From positions 1 through 64,000 of the forward strand of contig NZ_JAKZAJ010000006.1 of assembly GCF_023156285.1 (NCBI RefSeq): DNA of 64,000 bases, written 5' to 3'. Of this stretch, positions 48,283 through 57,885 are shown piece after piece (position 1 is the first letter of the stretch; each line of letters begins with the position of its first letter). The DNA comes from Marinobacter koreensis. GTDB taxonomy: Bacteria; Pseudomonadota; Gammaproteobacteria; Pseudomonadales; Oleiphilaceae. The position numbers and the translations under genes were made by a program. A model generated the notes under the pieces. The model saw nothing but the letters and a program-made list of their open reading frames with translations. It was not told the DNA's origin and made no database searches.

Positions 48283-48379
48283 ATCACAGGCCAACCTCAT
48301 AAAATGGCCCGGATTCTGCATTAAGTCACTTCAGTGATTATTTTTCGGCGCCGAGACACGCCGCCGGCGGAGGAAATCC

Positions 48380-49051
48380 ATGTCCCTTTTAGCGTCACTG
48401 ATTCAGGCCAGCTCACAGTTCCAACAGGCAATGGAGAACCGTCGTGCCTCCGCGGAAACACGGGAGCAATCCGCCAGCAAAGCCCAGCCTTCAGCGCCAG
48501 CCACCCCTGAGCCCGCCGGATCACCCGGGGACGACCGATTTACCCCCTCGGACAGTCTGGCTAATCCATCGGACAGGAAAACCCGGCAATTGCCGCTGAC
48601 CAACTACAAGCAAACGGTCGGGCAGGATGTTGCCTTTGTGCGGGAGACCCTGCGGCACAAACTTGCCGAGTACAACCTGCACCCGGCAACCACGGTGAAT
48701 GTCAGCAGAAAGGATGATGGTGAGCTGAGAGTCGACGGGAAAATGTCGGATACCGTCCGACAGCAGGTTGAGAAGGATCTGAACAACAATACCGCGTTCA
48801 AAGAGGCTTTCAGCCGGCTGAGCAGCACAGAGCCAACACTTCGATTCATGGACAACGCGGTCAAACTGAACCAGGCCTACGGCGTCAACAATTCGCTTCT
48901 GGACAACCTGGTCAGTGAAAACCAGCAGTTCAACGGCCTTCACGATGTCATTCACCGCTATGACACCTTGAGGAAGACCGCCGGCGCGCAGCAGATTGAA
49001 GCCGCCGGCAATGGTCAAAGGTACGCCTTCAGCCTGAACGCCCGCGCCTGA
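48380..49051 (+). CDS. Hypothetical protein of unknown function
   Basis: I do not recognise this 223-residue protein. Residues 1-70 are low-complexity, rich in Ser, Ala, Pro and Glu, without a signal peptide. Residues 75-215 look like a folded helical domain (VGQDVAFVRETLRHKLAEYN; TVNVSRKDDGELRVDGKMSD; VEKDLNNNTAFKEAFSRLSS). It resembles in style small filament-associated or structural proteins of pseudomonads, but I cannot place it in a family. GGAGGAAATCC precedes the ATG. It lies opposite the haem chemoreceptor and converges on the yciO gene. Confidence 0.7.
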   Translation: MSLLASLIQASSQFQQAMENRRASAETREQSASKAQPSAPATPEPAGSPGDDRFTPSDSLANPSDRKTRQLPLTNYKQTVGQDVAFVRETLRHKLAEYNLHPATTVNVSRKDDGELRVDGKMSDTVRQQVEKDLNNNTAFKEAFSRLSSTEPTLRFMDNAVKLNQAYGVNNSLLDNLVSENQQFNGLHDVIHRYDTLRKTAGAQQIEAAGNGQRYAFSLNARA

Positions 49052-49060
49052 CCGGAGACG

Positions 49061-49684
49061 CTATACCCGAAACGGTGCCGGATCGCCTTTGCCTTCCCGG
49101 ACAACCTCAGGCGCTTCGCCGGTGAAATCAACCACCGTCGTGGCTTCAAGGCCGCAGAAACCACCATCAATGATCAGATCCAGCTCGTGCTCCAGGGTCT
49201 CCCGGATATCATAAGGGTCCGTCATGGGCTCGGTGTCTCCCGGCAGGATCAGCGTGCTGCTCATGATCGGTTCGCCCAATTCACCCAGCAACGCCTGGAC
49301 AATCGCATTGTCGGGAACCCGGACACCGATAGAACGGCGCTTCGGGTGCAACAACCGGCGCGGGACTTCACTGGTGGCGTCGAGAATGAAAGTGTAAGGC
49401 CCGGGCGTAAAATTCTTCAGCAGCCGGTATTGGGTGTTGTCCACCTTCGCGTACACACCGATGTCGGACAGATCCCGGCAAACCAGGGTGAAATTGTGTT
49501 TGTCGTCCAGCTTGCGAATGCGCTTGATCCGATCCGCAGCCTGCTTGTCACCAAGGTGACAACCAATGGCGTACGCCGAATCTGTCGGATACACGACGAC
49601 CCCGCCCTTACGCAGAATCTCCACCGCCTGGTTGATCAATCGCTTCTGGGGCGTCTCTGGATGAATCTGGAAAAACTGGCTCAT
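49061..49684 (-). CDS. yciO: YciO/TsaC/Sua5 family protein
   Basis: The 207-residue protein has the Sua5/YciO core: GGVVVYPTDSAYAIGCHLGD, then KHNFTLVCRDLSDIG, FTPGPYTFILDAT and RSIGVRVPDNAIVQALL. Length and start MSQFFQIHPETPQKRLINQ match E. coli YciO (206). Unlike TsaC, YciO is not shown to be the main threonylcarbamoyl-AMP synthase. It overlaps the bolA stop by four bases (ATGA, 49681-49684). Confidence 0.92.
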   Translation of the reverse strand: MSQFFQIHPETPQKRLINQAVEILRKGGVVVYPTDSAYAIGCHLGDKQAADRIKRIRKLDDKHNFTLVCRDLSDIGVYAKVDNTQYRLLKNFTPGPYTFILDATSEVPRRLLHPKRRSIGVRVPDNAIVQALLGELGEPIMSSTLILPGDTEPMTDPYDIRETLEHELDLIIDGGFCGLEATTVVDFTGEAPEVVREGKGDPAPFRV

Positions 49685-50037
49685 GAATGCTCTCCCTGAC
49701 CGGTTTTCATTGCCATTGCCGGATCCCCTTTCGATCCGCCCATGCAGTTCGGAGAAGCCGGAGACGCCTGACCGGCCGCTTCCCACTCCTCAGGCGTATA
49801 GAGATGCAACGCCAGAGCGTGGACAGGACCCGCCAACTCCTCCGCCAGCACCTTGTAAATCGCCTGATGGCGCTTGACCTTCATCTGCCCTTCAAACTCG
49901 GGAGAAACCAGAGTCACCTTGAAATGCGTCTCCGAATTCGCCGGCACGCTGTGCATGTGACTCTCGTTCTCCACCCAGAGGAAAGGGCCATCAAACGCCG
50001 CCTTCAGTTTGGATTCGATGGTGTTCTGTACTTGCAT
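49681..50037 (-). CDS. BolA family protein
   Basis: The 118-residue protein has the BolA pattern VENESHMHSVPANSETHFKV, then QMKVKRHQAIYKVLAEELAG and VHALALHLYTPEEW, with the conserved histidines used for Fe-S binding with monothiol glutaredoxins. Its C-terminus is longer than in short BolA proteins (SPNCMGGSKG). The ATG at 50037 (MQVQNTIES) is preceded by CAAAAGGAGT-like AAAGGAG. It overlaps yciO by four bases and is divergent from topB. Confidence 0.93.
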   Translation of the reverse strand: MQVQNTIESKLKAAFDGPFLWVENESHMHSVPANSETHFKVTLVSPEFEGQMKVKRHQAIYKVLAEELAGPVHALALHLYTPEEWEAAGQASPASPNCMGGSKGDPAMAMKTGQGEHS

Positions 50038-50121
50038 TCGGCAAAACTCCTTTGGAAAATTTTGTGGGTGCCCAACAGCGCACAGCACAGGCCTCCAAGT
50101 TTACTACACCAGGCAAGGCCC

Positions 50122-50150
50122 TTGACACCAAACCACCAAAGGGCCACATT
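50122..50150 (+). promoter_or_regulatory. Candidate promoter of topB
   Basis: A perfect -35 TTGACA (50122-50127) is followed after 17 nt by CACATT (50145-50150), a poor -10 with three matches. It sits 30 nt before the topB ATG. Kept as a candidate only. Confidence 0.35.
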
Positions 50151-50179
50151 CCAACGCCAATCCTGTAACACCCGACACC

Positions 50180-52354
50180 ATGCAACTCTATATTGCCGAG
50201 AAGCCCAGTCTGGCCCGCGCCATCGCCGCCGCATTGCCCGGTCCCCACCAGAAAGGTCAGGGCTGGATCCGTTGCGGCAAAGGCGAGGACGCCGCCACCG
50301 TCAGCTGGTGCATCGGCCACTTGCTGGAGCCAGCAGAACCCGCCCACTACAACCCGACCTGGAAAAAATGGCGGGGAGAAGACCTGCCCCTGATTCCCGA
50401 CCGCTGGCAAGTGGTTCCCAAGGACGGTGTCCGCCAGCAACTCAGCGTTCTTGAGTCACTGATCCGGCAGGCAAAGACCATTGTCCACGCCGGGGATCCG
50501 GATCGCGAGGGCCAGCTGCTGGTGGACGAGGTACTTCGCTATACGGGCACCAAGGCACCGGTGTTCCGAATCCTGATCAACGATCTCACACCATCGGCCG
50601 TTGAGAAGGCCATCCGTGCCCCCCGGGACAACCGGGAATATCGGCGTCTGTCACATTCGGCACTGGCACGACAGCGGGCCGACTGGCTTTACGGGATCAA
50701 TCTGACCCGCTTTTACACACTGAGTTATCAGCAGCAGGGCGAGCAGGGTGTGTATTCCGTGGGCCGGGTGCAGACACCCGTGCTCGGACTGGTGGTGGAA
50801 CGGGACACGACGATCGAAAACTTCGAGCCCCGCCCCTACTACCGGATTGACGCCCAGTTCCAGGCCCGGGAGCCGGAGGCCGACCCACAGCCCTTTACCG
50901 CCCGGTGGCTCCCGGACGAGTCGTTCGCCGATAGCCTGGACGAAGACAATCGGCTTCTGGATCGCTCCGTTGCCGAGCGCATCGCCCAGAGCGTCGAGGA
51001 TCGCCCCGGAACCATCGTCGAGTCGCAGTTCCGGGACCGGCCGGAAGCACCGCCTTTGCCTCTGTCCCTCTCGGCCCTGCAGATCGAGGCCGGGCGCCTG
51101 TTCCGGATGGGCGCCAAGGAAGTACTGGATACCGCGCAGAATCTCTACGAACGACACCAGCTGATCACCTACCCTCGTTCCGACTGCCGGTACCTGCCGG
51201 AGGAGCATTATGGTCAGCGCCAACAGGTGATCAATGCCATCGGGCGCGTTTGCCCGGACCTCGCCGAGGCGACCGGCCAGACAGACACCAACCGGAAAAG
51301 CCGGGCATGGGATGATTCCCGGGTGGATGCGCACCACGCCATCATCCCGACCACCCGGCCAACATCGAATGGCAGATTGTCGCAAGCCGAGGCAAGAATC
51401 TACGAACTGGTCAGCCGATATTACCTGATGCAGTTCTCGGCCGATGCGATCCATCGGGAGGGGAAGCTGACCGCCCGGGTTGCCGATCACCGGTTCCGGG
51501 CAACGGAAACCGCAATCCTCGAACCAGGCTGGAAAACACTGGAACCCAAGCGTCGGGAAGGCCCGTCCGACGCCGCCAAAGCCCCCTTACCCAGGCTGGA
51601 CAACAACGAACCTGTCCATTGTCAGCAGGCGACCGTCACCGAAAAAAAGACCCAGCCTCCCCAGTACTTTACGGACGCGACCCTGCTGTCGGCGATGACC
51701 AACATTGCCCGGTTTGTCAGTGACCGGGAGCTACGAAAAACCCTTCGGGAAACCGACGGCCTGGGCACAGAAGCCACCCGCGCAGCCATCCTCGAGACAT
51801 TATTCAAGCGGAATTACCTGTTCAGGGAAGGCCGGCACATCCGGGCGACAACCAAAGGGCGGCGCCTGATTGAAGCACTGCCCGAATCCATTACAACGCC
51901 AGACCGAACCGCCGTATGGGAGGCCACCCTCGAGAGCATACGCCAGGGTGAGGGTGATCCCCGCGCTTTCCTTGAAACGCTGAAGCGGGAAATTCGCGCT
52001 TTTATCAACGCCCCCCTGGGATCACCATCGGACCAGACGACTCCCGATCAGGCCCAGACCGGGCCCCATTGTCCGAAATGCCGGGCACCGATGGTTGAAC
52101 GGGAGGGTAAATTCGGTCGATTCCATGCCTGCACGCGATACCCGGACTGCCGCGGAACACGCCCCATTGAGGAGGCCACACCAGCCGACGGAACCAGCCA
52201 GAAACCCGTGCCCTGCCCCCATTGTTTTTCACCACTGGTCCGCCGGAAAGGCAAAAAAGGCTGGTTCTGGGGGTGCAGTAATTTCCCGGGCTGCCGACAA
52301 ACAGTAGATGACCTCGACGGGCAGCCGGCCATCAATTTACGCAAATCTACATAA
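50180..52354 (+). CDS. topB: DNA topoisomerase III
   Basis: TopB is a type IA topoisomerase that decatenates DNA and resolves replication and recombination intermediates. The 724-residue enzyme starts MQLYIAEKPSLARAIAAALP with the Toprim motif, has DPDREGQLLVDEV for Mg2+ and the catalytic Tyr in LITYPRSDCRYLPEEH. At its C-terminus are two four-cysteine zinc ribbons (CPKCRAPMVEREGKFGRFHA and CPHCFSPLVRRKGKKGWFWG), which make it longer than E. coli TopB (653). It is divergent from bolA. Confidence 0.96.
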   Translation: MQLYIAEKPSLARAIAAALPGPHQKGQGWIRCGKGEDAATVSWCIGHLLEPAEPAHYNPTWKKWRGEDLPLIPDRWQVVPKDGVRQQLSVLESLIRQAKTIVHAGDPDREGQLLVDEVLRYTGTKAPVFRILINDLTPSAVEKAIRAPRDNREYRRLSHSALARQRADWLYGINLTRFYTLSYQQQGEQGVYSVGRVQTPVLGLVVERDTTIENFEPRPYYRIDAQFQAREPEADPQPFTARWLPDESFADSLDEDNRLLDRSVAERIAQSVEDRPGTIVESQFRDRPEAPPLPLSLSALQIEAGRLFRMGAKEVLDTAQNLYERHQLITYPRSDCRYLPEEHYGQRQQVINAIGRVCPDLAEATGQTDTNRKSRAWDDSRVDAHHAIIPTTRPTSNGRLSQAEARIYELVSRYYLMQFSADAIHREGKLTARVADHRFRATETAILEPGWKTLEPKRREGPSDAAKAPLPRLDNNEPVHCQQATVTEKKTQPPQYFTDATLLSAMTNIARFVSDRELRKTLRETDGLGTEATRAAILETLFKRNYLFREGRHIRATTKGRRLIEALPESITTPDRTAVWEATLESIRQGEGDPRAFLETLKREIRAFINAPLGSPSDQTTPDQAQTGPHCPKCRAPMVEREGKFGRFHACTRYPDCRGTRPIEEATPADGTSQKPVPCPHCFSPLVRRKGKKGWFWGCSNFPGCRQTVDDLDGQPAINLRKST

Positions 52355-52468
52355 CGATACTGATTCGCCCGTTACATTTTGGGATAATCCCCTGAAAATG
52401 CAGGGTCTGCCCCTGAATCCCGGGTGTCCAGATACAGACCGGGCAGAAATATCTCCGGAGGAACCAAG

Positions 52469-53197
52469 ATGCGCATTGCTCTGCTTGAAGACGAACACGA
52501 ACAGGCGCAAAACATCCAGACAATCCTGTCCGATAACGGACACCACTGTGACAGCTTTCCTTCCGGTCAGGCGTTTCTGAGCGCTGTGCTCCATCGTAGC
52601 TACGACTTGCTGATCCTGGACTGGCAAATCCCGGACATGACGGGAATTGATGTGCTGGAAGGTGTACGGGCTCAGTTGAACTGGCCGATTCCCGTAGTCT
52701 TCCTGACCCAGAGGGACAGTGAAACCGACATCGTCAGGGCCCTGGACGCCGGTGCCGACGACTACCTCTCGAAACCGGCCCGGCCTGCAGAACTGATTGC
52801 CCGTATCCACGCACTGGCTCGTCGAAGCAACCCGGACAGCGACAAAGAAGTTCTCCACTACGGTCCGTTCGAGATCAATACCCAGCAGCGCAGCATTACG
52901 TTGCATGGTGAGCCGCTGACACTGACCGACAAGGATTTCGATCTCACCCTGTTCCTGTTCCAGAACCAGGGCCGGCTGCTGACTCGGGAAATGCTGCTTG
53001 AGCGGGTGTGGGGACTGGCCCGGGACATCAATACCCGTACTGTCGATACGCACATGAGCCGACTTCGGCGCCGGCTCGGGCTGAACCCTGAGAACGGCTT
53101 CCGGATCAAAACCATTTATCAGCGAGGCTATCGGCTTGAGGCCATGAAGACAGCCGACGACATGCTGGATACCACTCCCTGTGCGGCGAATGAGTAA
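52469..53197 (+). CDS. OmpR-type response regulator
   Basis: The 242-residue regulator has a receiver domain with phospho-acceptor Asp51 in LLILDWQIPDMTGIDVL and the conserved Lys in YLSKPARPAEL. A winged-helix DNA-binding domain follows (about 135-235: LTLTDKDFDLTLFLFQNQGR; RDINTRTVDTHMSRLRRRLG). The ATG at 52469 has CCGGAGGAACC before it. Its stop overlaps the start of the FecR-LysM gene by eight bases (ATGAGTAA), and a CHASE2 kinase follows, so the three genes act as one unit. Confidence 0.95.
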   Translation: MRIALLEDEHEQAQNIQTILSDNGHHCDSFPSGQAFLSAVLHRSYDLLILDWQIPDMTGIDVLEGVRAQLNWPIPVVFLTQRDSETDIVRALDAGADDYLSKPARPAELIARIHALARRSNPDSDKEVLHYGPFEINTQQRSITLHGEPLTLTDKDFDLTLFLFQNQGRLLTREMLLERVWGLARDINTRTVDTHMSRLRRRLGLNPENGFRIKTIYQRGYRLEAMKTADDMLDTTPCAANE

Positions 53198-54824
53198 ACG
53201 TCTACTCCCACTGACAACCGTTTTCATTGCGCTGGCGTTCCTGTCCCTTGCGATGCCGGCACATGCCGAACTGTCGTTGACACAGGGGTCGGCCAGCAGC
53301 CCTGCGACTGCCACCTCCGGCAGTGTTCCGGAGTGGACATACACCCTTAAATCCGGCGAAACCTTTTCTGACGTTGCCTCGGAACTGCTGGCAACGGGAC
53401 ACAGCGTCGCCCAGCTGAGACAGTACAACCAGCTGTCACAAAACGCCGTCGTCGATACCGGTGACCGTTTCCGCATTCCCCTCAACTGGCTTCGCAGGCA
53501 GCCAGAACCGGCCAGGGTTCGGTCGGTCAGCGGCACGGTGCAACTGATCTCCGGCCGGGATGGTCAAAAGCGTCCATTGACGGCCAACAGCCTCGTAAGA
53601 GTCGGGGATGAGATCGTTTCCGCTCAGGGAACGGCCACCGTCGAACTTGCTGACGGCTCCGAAGTGCGCCTGTCTCCGGATTCGCGTCTCATGTTCAATC
53701 GTCTGACCCAGTATGGAAAGTCGGGTATGGTCGATACGCGCCTGCGCCTGAACAAGGGTGAAGTCCACACCCGCGTCAAGCCAGTCATGGAAGGCGGTGC
53801 CCGTTTTGAAATCGAGACGCCGTCGGCAGTTGCGGCCGTCCGCGGAACTGCATTTACCGTCCAGACCTCGCCTGCGGGCACAGAGCTGCAGGTGACTAAG
53901 GGCATTGTGGATTTTGGCCCGCGAGGCAAAACCCAGCGGGTTCCCGCCGGTTATGGTGCCAGCCTTTCCACCAATTCAGCAGGCGGCCTGCGCATTCGTC
54001 GCTTGCCCCCCGCGCCAGCGGTGGACCCGATTCCGGAGAGCGTCACAAGCCTGCCGGTCGCGTTGCGCTGGTCTGAGGATGGCGCCCCGGCCCATCGAGT
54101 GGATATTTTCGAGAAGGACAGCGGCCGATGGATCAAAAGCCGGAAGGTGACTGGTTCCAACTTCGACATCTCCCTTCTGGACAACGGGCAGTACGAGGTT
54201 CAGCTCGCCGCCCTGGATAACCGGGGAATGGCCGGCATGCCTGCTTCTCTCCCGCTGAATGTCAACCTGCAGGCGCAGCCCGCAACATTGGTTTCTCCGG
54301 CCCCGGGCGCAACCGCTAATGACGATATGCCCGAGTTTCAGTGGAAGCTCAATGGCAGCAACGAGGTTGCCAGGGTCGAGATTGCCGGGGACGACAGCTT
54401 CAGTGACCTTATAACAACCAGCGAGTGGGCACCGGAAAACCAGGCGCTGCCCTCCCGGCCGCTGTCACCCGGTGAATATTATTGGCGGGTCGTTACCGAA
54501 GCTGGCGGCACGTCCGTCACCGAATCGGAAGCCCGAAAGCTGGTGGTAAACGGCAGCCTGCCGCCCACCCGGATCATCAGCGTGAACTACCTCAACAGCC
54601 AGGTCCGCATCTTCTGGGAAAAGGTGAATACTGCCAGCGAGTACCGACTGCAGCTGTCCGAAGGGCCGCAGTTCCACAACATCATCAAGGAAGCAACCCT
54701 GGCTGATACTACCGCAGCCTTGCGTCTGATTCCCGGAAGACGGTATTTTGTGCGGCTGAAAGCGCTCTCGAATGGGCCCCTGACCAGCCGCTGGGGACCA
54801 GGGAGGGAACTGTACCTGGAATAA
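53190..54824 (+). CDS. Periplasmic LysM-FecR domain protein with fibronectin-like C-terminus
   Basis: The 544-residue protein has a signal peptide (LAMPAHA, cleavage near residue 26). A LysM-like peptidoglycan-binding domain spans about 48-97 (TLKSGETFSDVASELLATG), with a FecR domain about 105-240 (VELADGSEVRLSPDSRLMF; TPSAVAAVRGTAFTVQT). The C-terminal half has two or three fibronectin-type III-like units (for example EFQWKLNGSNEVARVEIAGD). FecR domains normally pass signals across the envelope, but here the partner is a two-component system rather than a sigma factor. It overlaps the regulator gene and precedes the CHASE2 kinase. Confidence 0.88.
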   Translation: MSKRLLPLTTVFIALAFLSLAMPAHAELSLTQGSASSPATATSGSVPEWTYTLKSGETFSDVASELLATGHSVAQLRQYNQLSQNAVVDTGDRFRIPLNWLRRQPEPARVRSVSGTVQLISGRDGQKRPLTANSLVRVGDEIVSAQGTATVELADGSEVRLSPDSRLMFNRLTQYGKSGMVDTRLRLNKGEVHTRVKPVMEGGARFEIETPSAVAAVRGTAFTVQTSPAGTELQVTKGIVDFGPRGKTQRVPAGYGASLSTNSAGGLRIRRLPPAPAVDPIPESVTSLPVALRWSEDGAPAHRVDIFEKDSGRWIKSRKVTGSNFDISLLDNGQYEVQLAALDNRGMAGMPASLPLNVNLQAQPATLVSPAPGATANDDMPEFQWKLNGSNEVARVEIAGDDSFSDLITTSEWAPENQALPSRPLSPGEYYWRVVTEAGGTSVTESEARKLVVNGSLPPTRIISVNYLNSQVRIFWEKVNTASEYRLQLSEGPQFHNIIKEATLADTTAALRLIPGRRYFVRLKALSNGPLTSRWGPGRELYLE

Positions 54825-54857
54825 TCTCTTCAGCAGACACATGACAAAGCGGGGCTC

Positions 54858-57425
54858 ATGAACCGGGATTTGCCAATCATAAGAACGACTCCCTGGAGCC
54901 TGGGCCTGATACTCCTTGTCATACTTGCGGCTTTGCAGGCTTCGGCCCTGCCGCAACGGCTCGACTACTGGCTCTACGATACCGCCATCACCTCCCACCC
55001 GGCGCCTACTTCCCCGAACGTGGTAGTCGTTGCGATTGATGACCGGAGTCTGGGGCAGCTCGGACGGTGGCCCTGGCCCCGGTCACGCCACGCCGAGCTG
55101 ATCCGAAAACTGGAAGCCGCGGGTGCGAAAACCATCGTTTTTGACGTGTTGTTTCCGGAGCCATCTACCGATGACGCCGACCTGGCGCGTGCGATGACAA
55201 CCCACGGCAACGTGGTGCTCCCGGTTTATCTGTCACCACCAACCTCGCAGTACTTGCTGAACGAACAACTCCCGGCCCCCATGCTGGCAGCGGCCGCGTA
55301 CAACCTCGGTCATGCCCATGTCGAACTGGACAGCGATGGCGTCGCCCGGGGACTCTACCTTTACAACGGCCTTGAACGAACCCTCTGGCCAAGTCTGGCC
55401 CTCGCAGCGACAGGCGCGGAGCCAATGCGCCAGGATGATATCGATGTCCCCTCATTCGTGAATGTTCGCAATGAATACCGCGCCGTGCCCATGACCGGCG
55501 GTGCGGGGACCCTTCCGACCTACTCCTACGCGCAAGTGCTCCGGCAGCCGCCTTCACCGGAGTTATTCAGGAACAAGGTGGTTTTCGTGGGCGCCACGGC
55601 GGCGGGCTTCGGCGATGTTCTGCCGACTCCCTTTTCTGGACTGAGCCGCCCCATGTCCGGTGTCGAGTTCCACGCCAATGCCTATTCAGCTCAGTCCCAG
55701 GGGCTGCTCATTCGCACGGCACCCGAGTGGATGGAATACGCACTGTGCCTGCTGACGCTCGCCATGCTTTGCGTGCTCCTGCCCCGCATGCGGCCTACCC
55801 GAACCCTTTTTGCATGCCTCGCCACAATGCTTGGGCTCGGCCTGGTATTCCTGGCAGCCCTGTTCGGAGCGAGAGTCTGGATTCCCGTGGCCAACGCTCT
55901 GCTGATACCACTGTTCGCATTTCCAGCCTCCAGCGGTCTGCGCCTGGCCATGACCAATCGCTTTCTGAACCGCCAGCTGGATGATCTGGCCCGCAGCCCC
56001 CAGGTCTCGCTACCCGAGCCTGGCCGTCGCCATCCGGCCCAACTACTCGACCAGCTGAAAGCCCTGCTCCAGCCGGAAGGTTGGCTGCTGACCACCGGGA
56101 AGGACATCCTGTCCTGCAAAGGTCTCGGCACTGGAGACATTCCCGAGCGCCTGACACCCGGACAATGGACACACCTGGACGGAAGGAGCTGGATTTGTCT
56201 GCAACGGGGCCCGCAAAGCTATATCCTTGGCCTCACGCTTCCGAACGATCTGGGCCGGGAGGTCATTCAGCGCTATCTGCAACGCCTGGATCTCGATGCC
56301 GAAGCGCCCTCTCGCCATTACCATCCGTCCCGGGAAAACATCTCGGCGCGCATCGAACGATTGCGCTCTGCCACCGAGCGGCTGGAGCGGATGCAGCAAT
56401 TTATCCGCCGCAGTTTCGAACGAATGCCTGACGGGGTCATCGTGACCGACGAACTGGGCGTTATACGGTTCGCCAACGGCCATATCGAGGAGTGGTTCAG
56501 AGAACCCATGCCCAGCCTGAACGGGCTTCCTCTGGCCAACCTTCTGGAGGGCCATGACCCCCGCGAGACACCGCCCTGGCACGAGACGGTCTCAGATACC
56601 CTCACCCTGCAACAGAGTCGTACGGTAGACCTGCGCATTCATAACAAGGATTTTCTGATCCATTTCGCACCCTTCGCGTTACCCGAGGTGAAGCAGAACG
56701 GCATAATCGCCAATATCTCCGACATATCCGAGCTCAGGGAGCAACAACGCCAGCATCGCGAGGCGATTGACTTCATCTCCCACGATGTCCGTTCGCCCCT
56801 GGTGTCACAGCTTGCCCTGATTGAGCAACTGAAGCGCGACCCGGCCCACATAGAGCCCTCGCAGCTTGAACAGCTGGGCAAGCTGGCACGACGGAGCTAT
56901 CACCTCGCCGAGGAATTCGTTCAGCTGGCACGGGCGGAACAGCTCACAGAAACCCGCTTTTACGAATGCGAGTTCCTGGCCATTGTCGAGAATGCCCGGG
57001 ACAGTGTGAGCGAACAGGCTTCCGAAAAGGGAATCCGGCTTCAGCTACAGGGCACCGAGGATCTATGGCTGAAGGGCAATGCAGAACTGCTGGAACGGGC
57101 GGTTATCAATATTCTGACCAACGCCGTTCAGTACAGTCCGGAAGCCTCCACCGTCATTATCCAGGTATTCCGGGCCGGGCACCTTGCCTGCCTGACCATT
57201 ACGGATGAGGGCAGCGGTATTGATCCCCACGAACTGCCGCATCTGTTCGATCGTTACCGACGTCAGAAAAGCAGCGAGTTGAGTGGCGTACACGGCACCG
57301 GCCTCGGACTTTCTTTCGTCAAGACCGTTGTGGAGAAACATCGGGGAGAGATAACGGTGACTTCGACCGCGGGCGAGGGAACTTCCTTTACCATGAAGCT
57401 GCCAATTGCCAACCCGCTGACCTGA
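54858..57425 (+). CDS. CHASE2 domain sensor histidine kinase
   Basis: The 855-residue kinase has one membrane segment (about 14-32), a periplasmic CHASE2 domain (35-285, VVAIDDRSLGQLGRWPWPR; VVFVGATAAGFGDVLPTPFS), three more membrane segments (about 292-365), a PAS domain (515-625) and a HisKA domain with His642 in DFISHDVRSPLVSQ. The ATPase domain follows with N755 (INILTNAVQYSP), DEGSGI (783-788) and GTGLGL (813-818). The ligand is unknown; CHASE2 is thought to sense extracellular cues. Together with the upstream regulator and FecR-LysM protein it makes a complete sensing unit. Confidence 0.93.
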   Translation: MNRDLPIIRTTPWSLGLILLVILAALQASALPQRLDYWLYDTAITSHPAPTSPNVVVVAIDDRSLGQLGRWPWPRSRHAELIRKLEAAGAKTIVFDVLFPEPSTDDADLARAMTTHGNVVLPVYLSPPTSQYLLNEQLPAPMLAAAAYNLGHAHVELDSDGVARGLYLYNGLERTLWPSLALAATGAEPMRQDDIDVPSFVNVRNEYRAVPMTGGAGTLPTYSYAQVLRQPPSPELFRNKVVFVGATAAGFGDVLPTPFSGLSRPMSGVEFHANAYSAQSQGLLIRTAPEWMEYALCLLTLAMLCVLLPRMRPTRTLFACLATMLGLGLVFLAALFGARVWIPVANALLIPLFAFPASSGLRLAMTNRFLNRQLDDLARSPQVSLPEPGRRHPAQLLDQLKALLQPEGWLLTTGKDILSCKGLGTGDIPERLTPGQWTHLDGRSWICLQRGPQSYILGLTLPNDLGREVIQRYLQRLDLDAEAPSRHYHPSRENISARIERLRSATERLERMQQFIRRSFERMPDGVIVTDELGVIRFANGHIEEWFREPMPSLNGLPLANLLEGHDPRETPPWHETVSDTLTLQQSRTVDLRIHNKDFLIHFAPFALPEVKQNGIIANISDISELREQQRQHREAIDFISHDVRSPLVSQLALIEQLKRDPAHIEPSQLEQLGKLARRSYHLAEEFVQLARAEQLTETRFYECEFLAIVENARDSVSEQASEKGIRLQLQGTEDLWLKGNAELLERAVINILTNAVQYSPEASTVIIQVFRAGHLACLTITDEGSGIDPHELPHLFDRYRRQKSSELSGVHGTGLGLSFVKTVVEKHRGEITVTSTAGEGTSFTMKLPIANPLT

Positions 57426-57459
57426 CCGATGACGGTTTCAGATCAGCAGGCGCAATCGC

Positions 57460-57885
57460 TCAGGAGGCAATGCTCTTGCTCACAACCTCTGAGGGCTCGC
57501 TCATCAGGCCGTTGATGTCCTGAACCTGGATCGTGAAGTACCAGGTACCGCTGCTCAGACCATCCACCGTGTAGGACATTGCAGCATCCTCGGCGGCATT
57601 ATCCACCACCGCTTCCCTATCGAGATTACCGGCGTCCTGACCGTAGCGGATGACGTATTTGTCCAGCTCGCCCATGGCAATGCCCTCGCCATTGACGCGG
57701 GTAGAGGGCGCACTCCAGCTCAATACAGCCTTTTTGGCATCGGTTGCCGAAGCCACGCCACTACCCTGTGCTGCCGTAGACTGGGCTGAATCAGACGATG
57801 ATCCCCCACCGCCACAGCCAGCAAGCAACATGCCGAAGACAATCGCAACACCCCAAGCCTTTGACACTTTAATGACGCTATTCAT
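57460..57885 (-). CDS. Fibronectin type III lipoprotein
   Basis: The 141-residue protein has a lipoprotein signal with lipobox LLAGC (Cys24), a Gly/Ser-rich linker (GGGGSSSDSAQ) and one fibronectin type III-like domain (about 50-138: AVLSWSAPSTRVNGEGIAMG; YTVDGLSSGTWYFTIQVQD). Function unknown; it is likely anchored in the outer membrane. It converges on the CHASE2 kinase gene. Confidence 0.87.
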   Translation of the reverse strand: MNSVIKVSKAWGVAIVFGMLLAGCGGGGSSSDSAQSTAAQGSGVASATDAKKAVLSWSAPSTRVNGEGIAMGELDKYVIRYGQDAGNLDREAVVDNAAEDAAMSYTVDGLSSGTWYFTIQVQDINGLMSEPSEVVSKSIAS

